This document shows, in pieces, positions 42,166-50,491 of a stretch of 64,000 nucleotides of DNA. The notes under the pieces were generated by a model. It ran no database searches. It was given only the letters and a program-made list of their open reading frames with translations, and was not told where the DNA came from. Each line of letters starts with the position of its first letter. The first letter of the stretch is position 1. Source of the stretch: JAGNDO01 sp963704975 (GTDB lineage Bacteria > Chloroflexota > Anaerolineae > Caldilineales > Caldilineaceae). The stretch covers positions 1 through 64,000 of the forward strand of contig CAVPIK010000029.1 in the NCBI GenBank assembly GCA_963704975.1, given 5' to 3'. The translations under genes and the position numbers were made by a program.

Positions 42166-42186
42166 TGGAAAAACCAAACCTTTACT

Positions 42187-42287
42187 GCATGGAACGCTGA
42201 TTTTCCTGATGCACGCAGATCTTTTCTGATCTAGAAAAATCAGTTTTGATCTGCGTGCATCTGCGTATATCAGCGTTCTATTTTTAA
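42187..42287. repeat. palindrome of CTGATTTT and GCATCTGCG words
   Basis: Left arm GAACGCTGATTTTCCTGATGC, right arm GCATCTGCGTATATCAGCGTTC, with an inner GCAGATC/GATCTGC pair. Intergenic between truD and the LON gene; related in build to 9.69-9.78 kb. Confidence 0.8.
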
Positions 42288-42288
42288 G

Positions 42289-43426
42289 TTATTCATCGTC
42301 ATCCGACCCAGCATCGGGGACGTGGGTCAGGTCAACTTTCATGATTTCTCGCAGGACCGTGGTGGCGTAGGATCCCTTCAGCAGGGAAAATTGGACCACC
42401 AAAGTGTCGCCGTCGTCCCCGGCCCGAATGGTCAGGTCCGGCACCAAGAGCCGCCCAATCCGCCGGGTGCCCTGGATGCGGGCCTTGGCGAAGTGCTCGA
42501 AGGTGATGGGCGATTCGGCCCACACCGCGGCTTCCAATTCGCCGGACGGTCCCGATGGCATCCCACATCTTCGGCCCATAGACCGGGGCGGTGAAGGTGA
42601 TCTCCTGGGCGGCGAAGCGGGGCTGCTCGACCTCGGCATCCTCCACCTGGAACATACCGCCGGTGGCGTACTTTTTGGCCACATCGCCGGTCATGATCTG
42701 CTCGAACAGACCTCGTTCCACCCGCTCGGTCAGATAGCGGTTGCACAGATAGCTCTGATAGCTGGAGATCATCAGGCGGCGCAGCCAGCGGTCCTTGATG
42801 TAGCGCTTGCCCTGCAAAATCGCCAGCCCTCGGCGCACGTTGTCCCCGTCCATGCCCAGTCGTTGCGGCCCGTAATAGTTGGGCAACCCTGTGCGCAGCA
42901 ACTCGTTGACAATGGCCTGGGCCTGGGGCAATGCCTCCGCCGCCGCCATTTCCATCCCAGTGATGGTGATGGTGAAGCGGTTGCCGATCAGATGGCCGAC
43001 CTTCAGCTTGTTCTTGTGCAGCTTGGCCCAGTGGACCGTCACCGGCAGGGCGTCGGCCACCCGCTGGGGCACCGCGGCCACCCCGTCTTCGTCCATAAAG
43101 CCCACGTTGACGCTGAAGGTCTGGGTGGTGCGGGCGTGCTTGTCCTTCATCCCCGCAAAGCCCACCTGCTGCTCGGAGACCTTGAAGAGCTTGGCCAGTT
43201 GGCCCTGCACTTCCCGGGTGGTCAGCCCCTCTTTGGTCAAGTTGATGTAAACGTGCTGCCCATCCCCTTGGGGGTCATAAAGGGGCAACTCTTCCACGAC
43301 GAAATGGTCCGGCGTGGCCCGCAACGTTCCGCCGATACCCGGCAGATTGGCGGTGATAAAGGGAACCGTCAGGTCGATTTCAACGGCTTCGGGCTGTGCA
43401 TTTTCTTCTTGAGATGAGTCTAGCAT
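42289..43426 (-). CDS. truD: tRNA pseudouridine(13) synthase TruD, frameshifted
   Basis: Converts U13 of tRNA to pseudouridine. TruD landmarks: DHFVVEELPLYDPQGDGQHV, the catalytic-Asp motif GFAGMKDKHARTTQ, NRFTITITG, and NYYGPQRLG. The C-terminal part includes the TRUD insertion domain and ends DLTHVPDAGSDDDE. A frame break near 42550 is repaired by deleting one A (GGGaCCG), giving DAIGPSGELEAAVW. About 378 residues, family length. Confidence 0.92.
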
Positions 43427-43524
43427 GAGGCATGTCCTTAGGAAGGAAGTTGGGTTCCATTGTATGGGGGAATAGGGATTGGGGACTGGGGATTAGGGAT
43501 TGGATGTGTGACCACATCCGCTCT

Positions 43525-44161
43525 CTATTCCTTGAAAAAGATGGTCGTATAACAGATCGGCGATCCCTGATGCCCGCCAAAGCGGAAGCCGGCGGCCTCG
43601 ACCAGGGTGCGCACACTTTTGGGCGGCAGATAGGCGGGCAGGAAGATCTCCTCGCCCACCACCAACCGGGCTTCGGGCTTGAGCACCCGGTGGATCTCCG
43701 CCAAGGCCATCGCCCGGTCGGGGATCTCGGAGAGCACGGCCATGAGCACGGCCAGATCCATGCTGGCGTCCTGCATGGGCAGACGGTACGCGCCCCGATG
43801 CTCGAAGCGCACCCGGTCGTTCAGCCCGGCCTCGGTGATCCGCACGTGGGCCTTGTCGATCATGGCTTTTTGTAGATCTACAGCGTGCACCCGGCCCGTT
43901 TCGGCCCGACTAGCTTCGGCCATCTCCACGGTGAAAGTGCCCGTGCCGCAGCCTACCTCCACCACCTTCATCCCCGGCTCATAGCCAAAGACCGCGGCGG
44001 TCTGGGCCGGGGCGCGCAGTTTCAGCCGGGCTGGATGATCCAGCAGTCCCGGAAAATTGAGGGGGCAGGGGCCGGGGATCCAACGCGCAGGCCGCCCGAT
44101 ACCCAATCTGGGTGCCGATGACCACGCCACCGGCCAGGGAAAATAGGTTTGTGATGCCCAT
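43525..44161 (-). CDS. class I SAM-dependent methyltransferase with hydrophobic N-terminus, frameshifted
   Basis: After MGITNLFSLAGGVVIGTQIGYR, a possible membrane anchor, a frame break near 44075 leads to LNFPGLLDHPARLKL and a Rossmann-fold methyltransferase: motif I VVEVGCGTGTFTVEM, acidic loop VHAVDLQKAM, DLAVLMAVLSEI and a post-domain EIHRVLKPEARLVVGEE. About 210 residues. UbiE/Methyltransf_11-like; substrate unknown. Confidence 0.8.
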
Positions 44162-44230
44162 GAGATTGACCTTTTTATCGAGTGTCGTGTATCGAGTATT
44201 TTGTGGAACACGAACGTTGTTTCTTCACTG

Positions 44231-44990
44231 AGCCAGCGTCGGTTGAGTAGCCGCCGCCGAAATCTCCGCTAACCATTCAAGTGCTCGGCGGCGTATCGAA
44301 ACCAAAGCGGGTTGACCGAGATCAGGTTAACCCACTTCGGTTTCGATACGCCCTTGCTCCAACGTAGACAAAGTGGTAGGGATCGGTCGGGCTACTCAAC
44401 CTGCGTTAGTTCTCGCGTAAGCCAGCGTCGGTTGAGTAGCCGCCGCCGAAATCTCCGCTGACCATTCAAGTGCTCGGCGGCGTATCGAAACCAAAGCGGG
44501 TTGCCTCAGATCGGGTTGACCCACTTCGGTTTCGATACGCCCTTGCTCCAAACGTAGACAAAGTGGCAGGGATCGGTCGGGCTACTCAACCTGCGTTAGT
44601 TCTCGCGTAAGCCAGCGTCGGTTGAGTAGCCGCCGCCGAAATCTCCGCTGACCATTCAAGTGCTCGGCGGCGTATCGAAACCAAAGCGGGTTGACCGAGA
44701 TCGGGTTAACCCACTTCGGTTTCGATACGCCCTTGCTCCAAACGTAGACAAAGTGGCAGGGATCGGTCGGGCTACTCAACCTGCGTTAGTTTTCGCGTAA
44801 GCCAGCGTCGGTTGAGTAGCCGCCGCCGAAATCTCCGCTGACCATTCAAGTGCTCGGCGGCGTATCGAAACCAAAGCGGGTTGCCTCAGATCGGGTTAAC
44901 CCACTTCGGTTTCGATACGCCCTTGATCCAAACGCAGACAAAGTGGTAGGGATCGGTCGGGCTACTCAACCTGCGTTAGTTCGCGCTGAT
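44231..44990. repeat. four tandem R1 palindromic elements, ~190-bp period
   Basis: GCCAGCGTCGGTTGAGTAG begins at 44232, 44421, 44611 and 44801. Each unit contains CGTATCGAAACC ... GGTTTCGATACG as inner inverted repeat and ends CTACTCAACCTGCGTTAG. Units differ by a few substitutions. No gene is seen in the 44162-44998 gap. Confidence 0.95.
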
Positions 44991-44998
44991 TCGCCTCT

Positions 44999-46195
44999 CT
45001 ACGCCGCAGGCGGAAAGCGTACGGTCAAAATGCCGTTCTCGAAGGTCGCCCCGGCGGCGTTGCGTTGGGCCAGGACGGCGGGGAGGAGCAGTTCCCGTTT
45101 GAAGTTGCCGATGGTGACGAAGAGTTCGTCACCCCGCTTGGTCAGCTTGACCTTTGCCAACTCCAGATGGGGCAGGGGCAGGCGCAGGAGGAAGTCTTCG
45201 CCGGATTCTTCCAGGGTTTGGGCCGCGCCTCGGTGGAAGATCTGGCCCGGATCTTGGTCGCCAAAAAGGGTGGCGGCCAGGGCGCTGAGTTGGGGCAGCC
45301 CCACCATTTCCGTGTTGGCCCAGCCGCCCCGAAAGATGGGCAGGGGATAAAAGTCCCGCTCGATCTCGCCCAAATAGCGGCTCTGCACCTGTTGCAAGCC
45401 GCTCAAATAGGGGTCATCGCTGGGCTCGGTGACGGTCACATTGCCCACGCCGTCGCTGGTCAGCCCCGGCAGGATGCGGTTGGCGATCACCGCGTCCACG
45501 GGATAGCCGAAGAGGTTCAGATAGGTCAGCGCCCGCCCGCCCTCTTTGATCACCATCTTCTCCGGGTTCAGCACCACCCGATAGCTGGTGATCTCCGGGT
45601 CGATCAGGATGGTCTGCAACTCCTTGACCCCCTGCACCAAGTTGGGCAGCCCGCCCAGGGGATCTTTGTCGGGCATGATGCGGCGCAACAGGCTGCCGGC
45701 GATGCGGGCCGTGGTGTCGCCCCAACTGAAGAAGCGCTGCACATACCATTGAAAGCTCTCCGGCATGGTGAGCAGGCGCATGGTCTCGCCCGTGGGCGCG
45801 GCGTCCACGATCACCCGGTCATAGTTGCCGTCACGGGCCTGCTTGTTGATGTGGAGCAGGCTGACGATCTCCTCCATGCCGGGGATGATGGCCATCTCTT
45901 CGGCGATGGCCTTGCTCATGCCCTGTTTGCGCAGGATGGAGCCGAGATAGCCCTGCAAATCGCCCCAATGTTCCCGCACCTCGGCCAGGACGTCGATCTC
46001 CTGGGCGAAGAGGTTGGGGGCCACCTCCACGGGATTGGGGGCCAGGGCCGTGTCCAGGCTGTCGGCCAGGCTGTGGGCGATGTCCGTGCTGACCACCAGG
46101 GTGCGGAAGCCCAGTTCCGCGCTGCGCAGGGCCGTGGCCGCCGCCACCGTGGTCTTGCCCACCCCGCCTTTGCCCAAATAGAGAATGATGCGCAT
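44999..46195 (-). CDS. ArsA/GET3-family ATPase
   Basis: 398 residues, intact. Deviant Walker A GKGGVGKTTVAAATA at 8-22, switch regions VVSTDIAHSLADSL and VDAAPTGETMRLL, and a C-terminal small beta domain (ELFVTIGNFKRELLLPAVL, ENGILTVRFPPA) typical of the HSP20-like tail of bacterial ArsA homologues. Single ATPase domain, so not the duplicated arsenite pump subunit; no arsB or arsR nearby. Probably a tail-anchored-protein-targeting or other chaperone-like ATPase. The gene downstream in sequence (upstream in transcription, 46253-46960) encodes a protein with a C-terminal membrane segment, an attractive but unproven client. Confidence 0.87.
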   Translation of the reverse strand: MRIILYLGKGGVGKTTVAAATALRSAELGFRTLVVSTDIAHSLADSLDTALAPNPVEVAPNLFAQEIDVLAEVREHWGDLQGYLGSILRKQGMSKAIAEEMAIIPGMEEIVSLLHINKQARDGNYDRVIVDAAPTGETMRLLTMPESFQWYVQRFFSWGDTTARIAGSLLRRIMPDKDPLGGLPNLVQGVKELQTILIDPEITSYRVVLNPEKMVIKEGGRALTYLNLFGYPVDAVIANRILPGLTSDGVGNVTVTEPSDDPYLSGLQQVQSRYLGEIERDFYPLPIFRGGWANTEMVGLPQLSALAATLFGDQDPGQIFHRGAAQTLEESGEDFLLRLPLPHLELAKVKLTKRGDELFVTIGNFKRELLLPAVLAQRNAAGATFENGILTVRFPPAA

Positions 46196-46252
46196 GTGTG
46201 ATCCTTGTTGGAAATGAGTGGTAGATGAGCGGGCTACGCATCTTTCGACTAC

Positions 46253-46960
46253 TTATCTCTTCTTGTCTTGCTTCGCCAATGTCAGCCCCACCCCGCCCGC
46301 CACCAGCGCGCCGGCGGCGATGCCATAGGCCGCGGATCGATCCAGGCCAAACCAGCCCCGGATCTGCCACCAAAAGCGGGGGATCTGGGCCCAATAGGTC
46401 CAGCGCCAGCTCCAGGTGCGGCCAATTTGCAGCACATATTTGCCCATGTGGTTGTGGGGACTCCACACCACCACATAGCAGCGCCCGCCCACCAGGGTGC
46501 GGGTGTCCACCACGGGGCCGGGATAGTAGCGCACCTGGGTCAGCAGATCCTGGACCGGGGCGATCAGTTCGGTGGGGGGCGGGGCCACGATGGCGCTGTA
46601 GCCGGCGGGGACATCCACGGGCAGCTTTTGCACATCCGCGCTGTAGGGCAGGCTTTGGGCCACCACGGCAAAGGCCGGGATCACCGAGCCGCCCCGGGGC
46701 AGGACCGGCACCACCATCTGCACCCGCAGACGGTCTCCGGCTTGGCAGACCGCGCTGTAGACATGCACCTGGCCCGGTTGCTCCAAGCGGTTGAAGAGCA
46801 GCCGCTTGTGGGCAAAGTCGCTCAAGGGCAGCCCCGTGTTGAGCTTGCTGCCGGGGATGCCGGGGAAGATGGGCGTGCTGCCCGCCAGATCCACCCCCTG
46901 GGCGACCGTGTCGTCGTCGGGCTGAATCAGGCTCTTGGGGAAAGTGTCGTTCTTGCTCAC
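46253..46960 (-). CDS. hypothetical protein with C-terminal membrane segment
   Basis: 235 residues from GTG 46960 (GAGGT upstream). The body is rich in beta-type segments (VHVYSAVCQAGDRLRVQMVV, GYSAIVAPPPTELIAPVQDL, RCYVVVWSPHNHMGKYVLQIG), followed by a Trp-rich stretch (TWSWRWTYWAQIPRFWWQIR) and a single C-terminal hydrophobic helix (AAYGIAAGALVAGGVGLTL) with a short basic tail, i.e. a tail-anchor topology. No family recognised. Co-directional with, and 57 bases upstream of, the ArsA-type ATPase. Confidence 0.65.
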   Translation of the reverse strand: MSKNDTFPKSLIQPDDDTVAQGVDLAGSTPIFPGIPGSKLNTGLPLSDFAHKRLLFNRLEQPGQVHVYSAVCQAGDRLRVQMVVPVLPRGGSVIPAFAVVAQSLPYSADVQKLPVDVPAGYSAIVAPPPTELIAPVQDLLTQVRYYPGPVVDTRTLVGGRCYVVVWSPHNHMGKYVLQIGRTWSWRWTYWAQIPRFWWQIRGWFGLDRSAAYGIAAGALVAGGVGLTLAKQDKKR

Positions 46961-47196
46961 AATTGACCTCGCTGATAGAACGGGGATGATGTGGATTGCT
47001 TGCAGTCTAGCATTCCCCCGGTTGGGCGTCAAAACGGTGTGGGCGGTGCGGAGGCCGCCCTTTGTTTTCTCGACCGATTGACCGGCTGGAACGGTTGAGC
47101 TATAATGGCAAGAGCCTGGGGCCAATGACACCAAGGATGAAGGCGTGGTGTGTCAGCGTGAACAAAGGCTTTTCGCAGGACGAAAGAGGTGAATCC

Positions 47197-47559
47197 GTGG
47201 CTTTGCAAGTGCCATCGCAGACAATGCAATTTATCATGCCGGCGAACCAGGCGGTGAGTGAGATTCTGCAGATCCTGGGTGAGCCGGATCGTGTTGCGGC
47301 CCGCGCCCTCCGTCATTATCTGCTCGATGTCTGTCTACAACGGCTGGAACAAGCCCGCCAGCAAATTGCTCGATACGAACAACAGTATGGATCGGATTAT
47401 GAGACCTTCAATCGGCATGTCGGCACAGACGAGAGCTTTTTGGCGACCCTGAATTCTGCGCATCCCCTCTGGGAAGTTGATGCGGTTGAGTGGGCCTATC
47501 GGGTGGAAGAAGAAGCGGCATGGCAGAATCGTTCCGAGACCATTTTGCGCACATCGTAG
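47197..47559 (+). CDS. putative antitoxin of a TumE-like pair
   Basis: 120 residues from GTG 47197 (GAAAGAGG upstream). Contains ILQILGEPDRVAARALRHYL, a coiled-coil-like segment (RLEQARQQIARYEQQYGSDY) and HPLWEVDAVEWAYRVEEEAA, a pattern seen in antitoxins encoded before DUF6516/TumE toxins. Overlaps the following gene by 40 bases. Confidence 0.55.
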   Translation: MALQVPSQTMQFIMPANQAVSEILQILGEPDRVAARALRHYLLDVCLQRLEQARQQIARYEQQYGSDYETFNRHVGTDESFLATLNSAHPLWEVDAVEWAYRVEEEAAWQNRSETILRTS

Positions 47560-47936
47560 ACCTGGCGCGCAGGAAACTCAACGAGATCCACTCCAGCCAG
47601 GAGATCGATGCCGAACGCGCCATCTTGAATGTTGAGGGCGAGCGCTTTCCCTACCGAATCGTTCTCAAGGAGACGATTAGCGCCAAAGGCCGTCGGTACG
47701 CTTATTACATCTTGCAGGGTGAACGGGTGATCTTTGGCCTGGATAATCATCCCGATCGCCAGGCATTGCGTCTCCAATATGGCGTTGCATTCGCCGAACA
47801 TTTGACTGACTTGATCCCACACCAGCATTCCGCCGACAAGTCTTCCGTTTCCTTGACCCCGCCTTGGACAGCCGTGCAATTCTTAAATGAACTGGATGGG
47901 ATACTGGCCGATGTTGTGCCTGGGGATGAAGGATGA
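47520..47936 (+). CDS. putative TumE-like (DUF6516-type) toxin
   Basis: 138 residues. FPYRIVLKETISAKGRRYAY and YYILQGERVIFGLDNHPDRQ match the strand pattern of DUF6516/TumE toxins, where a RYxYxxQ and LxFRxDNxPHH pair is typical. Starts inside the upstream gene, implying coupled translation. A hairpin terminator follows. Confidence 0.55.
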   Translation: MAESFRDHFAHIVDLARRKLNEIHSSQEIDAERAILNVEGERFPYRIVLKETISAKGRRYAYYILQGERVIFGLDNHPDRQALRLQYGVAFAEHLTDLIPHQHSADKSSVSLTPPWTAVQFLNELDGILADVVPGDEG

Positions 47937-47957
47937 ATAATCTATGGTGATATCATG

Positions 47958-47978
47958 CGCCCGGCCATGTGCCGGGCG
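47958..47978 (+). terminator. hairpin after the TumE-like pair
   Basis: CGCCCGGC faces GCCGGGCG with a 5-base loop, followed by TT. The T run is short, so termination is probable rather than certain. Confidence 0.55.
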
Positions 47979-48128
47979 TTTGCCTTGGGCTTCGCCAACT
48001 ATGCACACTTCTCTCGTTCCGGCTTCACACCGGTCTTGACCGTCTGATCCGACCCACTAATCACCCCACAGCCCTTGTTGGGCCATGCCCAGTCATAGGC
48101 GTCGTACCCACAAAACGGACAAACCACC

Positions 48129-49151
48129 ATGCCCACAAAAACCCACCCCAGCCGCCCGGTCTTTTCCGTGGTCGTGCCCATCTATTTTGAAGAGGAAGTC
48201 CTGCCCGACACCTATCGGCGCATCAGCCAGGTGATGGATGGCCTGGGCGAGCCGTGGGAGTTGATCTGCGTCAACGACGGCAGCCAGGACCGCTCCCTGC
48301 CCATGCTGCTGGACATGCGCGCCCAAGACCCTCGCGTCAAGATCGTCAGCTTCAGCCGCAACTTTGGCCACCAAGTCGCCATCACCGCCGGCACGGACTT
48401 CGCCGACGGGGACGCGGTGATCATCATCGACGCCGACCTGCAAGATCCGCCGGAGGTGATCCCGGATCTGGTGGCCAAGTGGCGGGAAGGCTACGAGGTG
48501 GTCTATGCCCGCCGGGCCGAGCGGGTGGGCGAGACCGCCTTCAAGCTGTGGACGGCCAGCCTCTTCTATCGCCTCCTGCGCCGGGTGTCGGACGTGGACA
48601 TCCCCCTGGACACGGGCGACTTCCGGCTCATGGACCGCCGGGTGGTCCTGGCCATGCGGGAGCTGCGGGAGAAGCACCGCTTCATGCGCGGCCTGAGCAG
48701 TTGGGTCGGCTTCAAGCAGATCGGCGTGGACTATCGGCGGCTGGAGCGCTTTGCCGGGGAGACCAAATATCCCCTGCGCAAGATGCTGCGCCTGACCGGG
48801 GACGCCATCACCAGCTTCAGCTATCTGCCCCTGCGCCTCTCCACGGGCTTCGGCTTCTTCCTGGCCGTCCTCAGCCTGATCGGCATCGCCATCACCATCG
48901 GCCTGCGCCTCTCCGGCAACAACGCCTTCTTCGGCCAGGCCACCACCCTGGTCGCCGTCCTGCTTTTGGGCGGTATTCAACTGATCTTCCTGGGCATTTT
49001 GGGCGAATATCTGGGCCGCATCTACGACGAAGTCAAGGGCCGGCCCCTCTACGTCATCTCCAAAGCCTATGGGTTCATGGGGGACGATGCCCGATTTGAG
49101 CCGGGGGCGGAAGCTGAGGAAACAGGCGAGGAATCAGACGATGAACGTTAA
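48129..49151 (+). CDS. GT2 glycosyltransferase (DPM1/GtrB type)
   Basis: 340 residues, intact. GT-A fold with VVVPIYFEEEVLP, ELICVNDGSQDRSL, and the metal motif IIDADLQDPPEVIP (DAD), GFKQIGVDYRRLERFAGETK, then two C-terminal transmembrane helices (GFGFFLAVLSLIGIAITIGL; LVAVLLLGGIQLIFLGILGE) and LGRIYDEVKGRPLYV. This architecture transfers a sugar to polyprenyl phosphate at the inner membrane face. An acidic tail follows. Overlaps the Nudix gene. Confidence 0.9.
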   Translation: MPTKTHPSRPVFSVVVPIYFEEEVLPDTYRRISQVMDGLGEPWELICVNDGSQDRSLPMLLDMRAQDPRVKIVSFSRNFGHQVAITAGTDFADGDAVIIIDADLQDPPEVIPDLVAKWREGYEVVYARRAERVGETAFKLWTASLFYRLLRRVSDVDIPLDTGDFRLMDRRVVLAMRELREKHRFMRGLSSWVGFKQIGVDYRRLERFAGETKYPLRKMLRLTGDAITSFSYLPLRLSTGFGFFLAVLSLIGIAITIGLRLSGNNAFFGQATTLVAVLLLGGIQLIFLGILGEYLGRIYDEVKGRPLYVISKAYGFMGDDARFEPGAEAEETGEESDDER

Positions 49152-49668
49152 AGATCAAGGGGTTGGCCCGGCCAAAACCGGGGGAAAGCAGCGCTATCAA
49201 GCCATCCCCCGCACGTTGATCTTTGTCACCAGTCGTAATCCAGAGGACGGTGGGGAAGAGGTGTTACTGCTGAGGGGCGCGCCCACCAAACGTCTATGGG
49301 CCAACCATTTCAACGGACTGGGGGGCCACGTTGAGGCGGGCGAGGACATACAAACTGCTGCGTATCGGGAGTGGGCCGAAGAGACCGGTCTGCCCGTTTC
49401 GGACCTCACCCTGCGCGGCGTGGTCAATATCGAGATCAGCGCAGAATCCGGCGTGCTGGTCTTCGTCTTCCGGGGCCGCACCGACCAACGCACGCCCCAA
49501 TCCAGCCCCGAAGGCACGCCCGAATGGATCCCCTTGGACCGGTTGACCGACTACCCTCTAGTGGACGATCTGCCTCTTTTAATCCCCCGTACCCTCGCCG
49601 ACGGCCCAATCTTCTTCGCCCACTACGCCCCGGACGCGGACGGGATGATGCAGTATACCTTCCGTTGA
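49141..49668 (+). CDS. Nudix hydrolase
   Basis: 175 residues from ATG 49141, overlapping the end of the glycosyltransferase gene. Complete Nudix box GHVEAGEDIQTAAYREWAEE-TGL at 62-84 (G-x5-E-x7-REuxEExGu). RYQAIPRTLIFVT precedes it. MutT/ADP-ribose-type substrate specificity not resolvable. Confidence 0.9.
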   Translation: MNVKDQGVGPAKTGGKQRYQAIPRTLIFVTSRNPEDGGEEVLLLRGAPTKRLWANHFNGLGGHVEAGEDIQTAAYREWAEETGLPVSDLTLRGVVNIEISAESGVLVFVFRGRTDQRTPQSSPEGTPEWIPLDRLTDYPLVDDLPLLIPRTLADGPIFFAHYAPDADGMMQYTFR

Positions 49669-49675
49669 ACGGAGA

Positions 49676-49840
49676 GAACGTCGGTTGAGTAGGCCGACTT
49701 GACCACGAAAATCCGCTGACCTACAAAAGAGGCCGTATCGAAACCAAAGTGGGTCAACCCACTTTGGTTTCGATACGGCCTCTTTCCATTGGTCAAGAGA
49801 TTGGCACGCAGACCCGGCCTACTCAACCGACGTTAGTTTG
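49676..49840. repeat. R1 palindromic element, solo copy with perfect core
   Basis: Outer ends AACGTCGGTTGAGTAGGCC and GGCCTACTCAACCGACGTT; the core has two 29-base perfectly complementary arms (about 49728-49756 and 49759-49787) containing GTATCGAAACCAAAGTGGGT. The best-preserved copy in the window. Confidence 0.93.
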
Positions 49841-49873
49841 CGGGGCGTATGTGAATCCCCGCCAATCAACCAA

Positions 49874-50380
49874 TCAGCGCAGCAACTCCCACACCACATG
49901 CTGGATTTCCGGCAGGATCAGCTTTTGCATGGCCAGGCGCACGGCCCCGGTGGACCCCGGCGTGCTGACGATCAGCTTGCCCCGATAGATGCCCGCGGTG
50001 GCCCGGCTGAGCATGGCCGCGGAGCCGATCTCTTCGTAGCTCAACATGCGGAACAACTCCCCAAAGCCCGACAGGGTCTTCTCCAAATTGCGGCTGATCA
50101 CATCGTACGTGCGGTCCCGCTGGCTGATGCCTGTGCCGCCGTTGAAGATGACCACCCGGGCCTCGCCCCCGGTGAAGTCGTCCAGGGCTTGCTGCACTTG
50201 GTCCGGCTCGTCTTTGACGATGCGGTAGTCCACGATGGTGTGGCCGGCCTCCTCGCACAGGAGGCGGATGGTCTGGCCGCTCTTGTCCGTCTCGGCAGTG
50301 CGTGTGTCGCTGACGGTGACAATGGCCACCGCTATGCTACCCTGAGATTCTGCCAAGCCGCGATGCTCTTCTGCGCTCAT
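49874..50380 (-). CDS. moaB: molybdopterin adenylyltransferase-type protein MoaB
   Basis: 168 residues, intact. VAIVTVSDTRTAETDKSGQ, IFNGGTGISQRDRTYDVI and GFGELFRMLSYEEIGSAAML are the MoaB/MogA signatures that bind MPT and ATP. MoaB adenylylates molybdopterin before metal insertion by MoeA, so it complements the tungsten-cofactor genes at 0-9.6 kb despite the 40-kb distance. Single gene between repeats. Confidence 0.93.
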   Translation of the reverse strand: MSAEEHRGLAESQGSIAVAIVTVSDTRTAETDKSGQTIRLLCEEAGHTIVDYRIVKDEPDQVQQALDDFTGGEARVVIFNGGTGISQRDRTYDVISRNLEKTLSGFGELFRMLSYEEIGSAAMLSRATAGIYRGKLIVSTPGSTGAVRLAMQKLILPEIQHVVWELLR

Positions 50381-50397
50381 AAGGTCTCCTTTCTAAA

Positions 50398-50484
50398 AAA
50401 GATCACCGCAAAGGCGCGAAGGGCGCAAAAAGAAAACAAAGAAGGCTTTTCTTTGCGTTCTTTACGCCTTGGCGGTGAAAATCC
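50398..50484. repeat. palindrome of CACCGCAAAGGCGC words
   Basis: Left arm TCACCGCAAAGGCGCGAAGG, right arm TTTACGCCTTGGCGGTGAAA, with an inner CAAAGAAGGC/TTTCTTTG part. A related copy occupies 59437-59512. Confidence 0.82.
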
Positions 50485-50491
50485 TGTGCTC

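Noticed and set aside
44231..44990. Possible CRISPR array
   Set aside because: Four units of about 190 bases repeat in full with no unique spacers, and each unit is itself a palindrome; no cas genes nearby.
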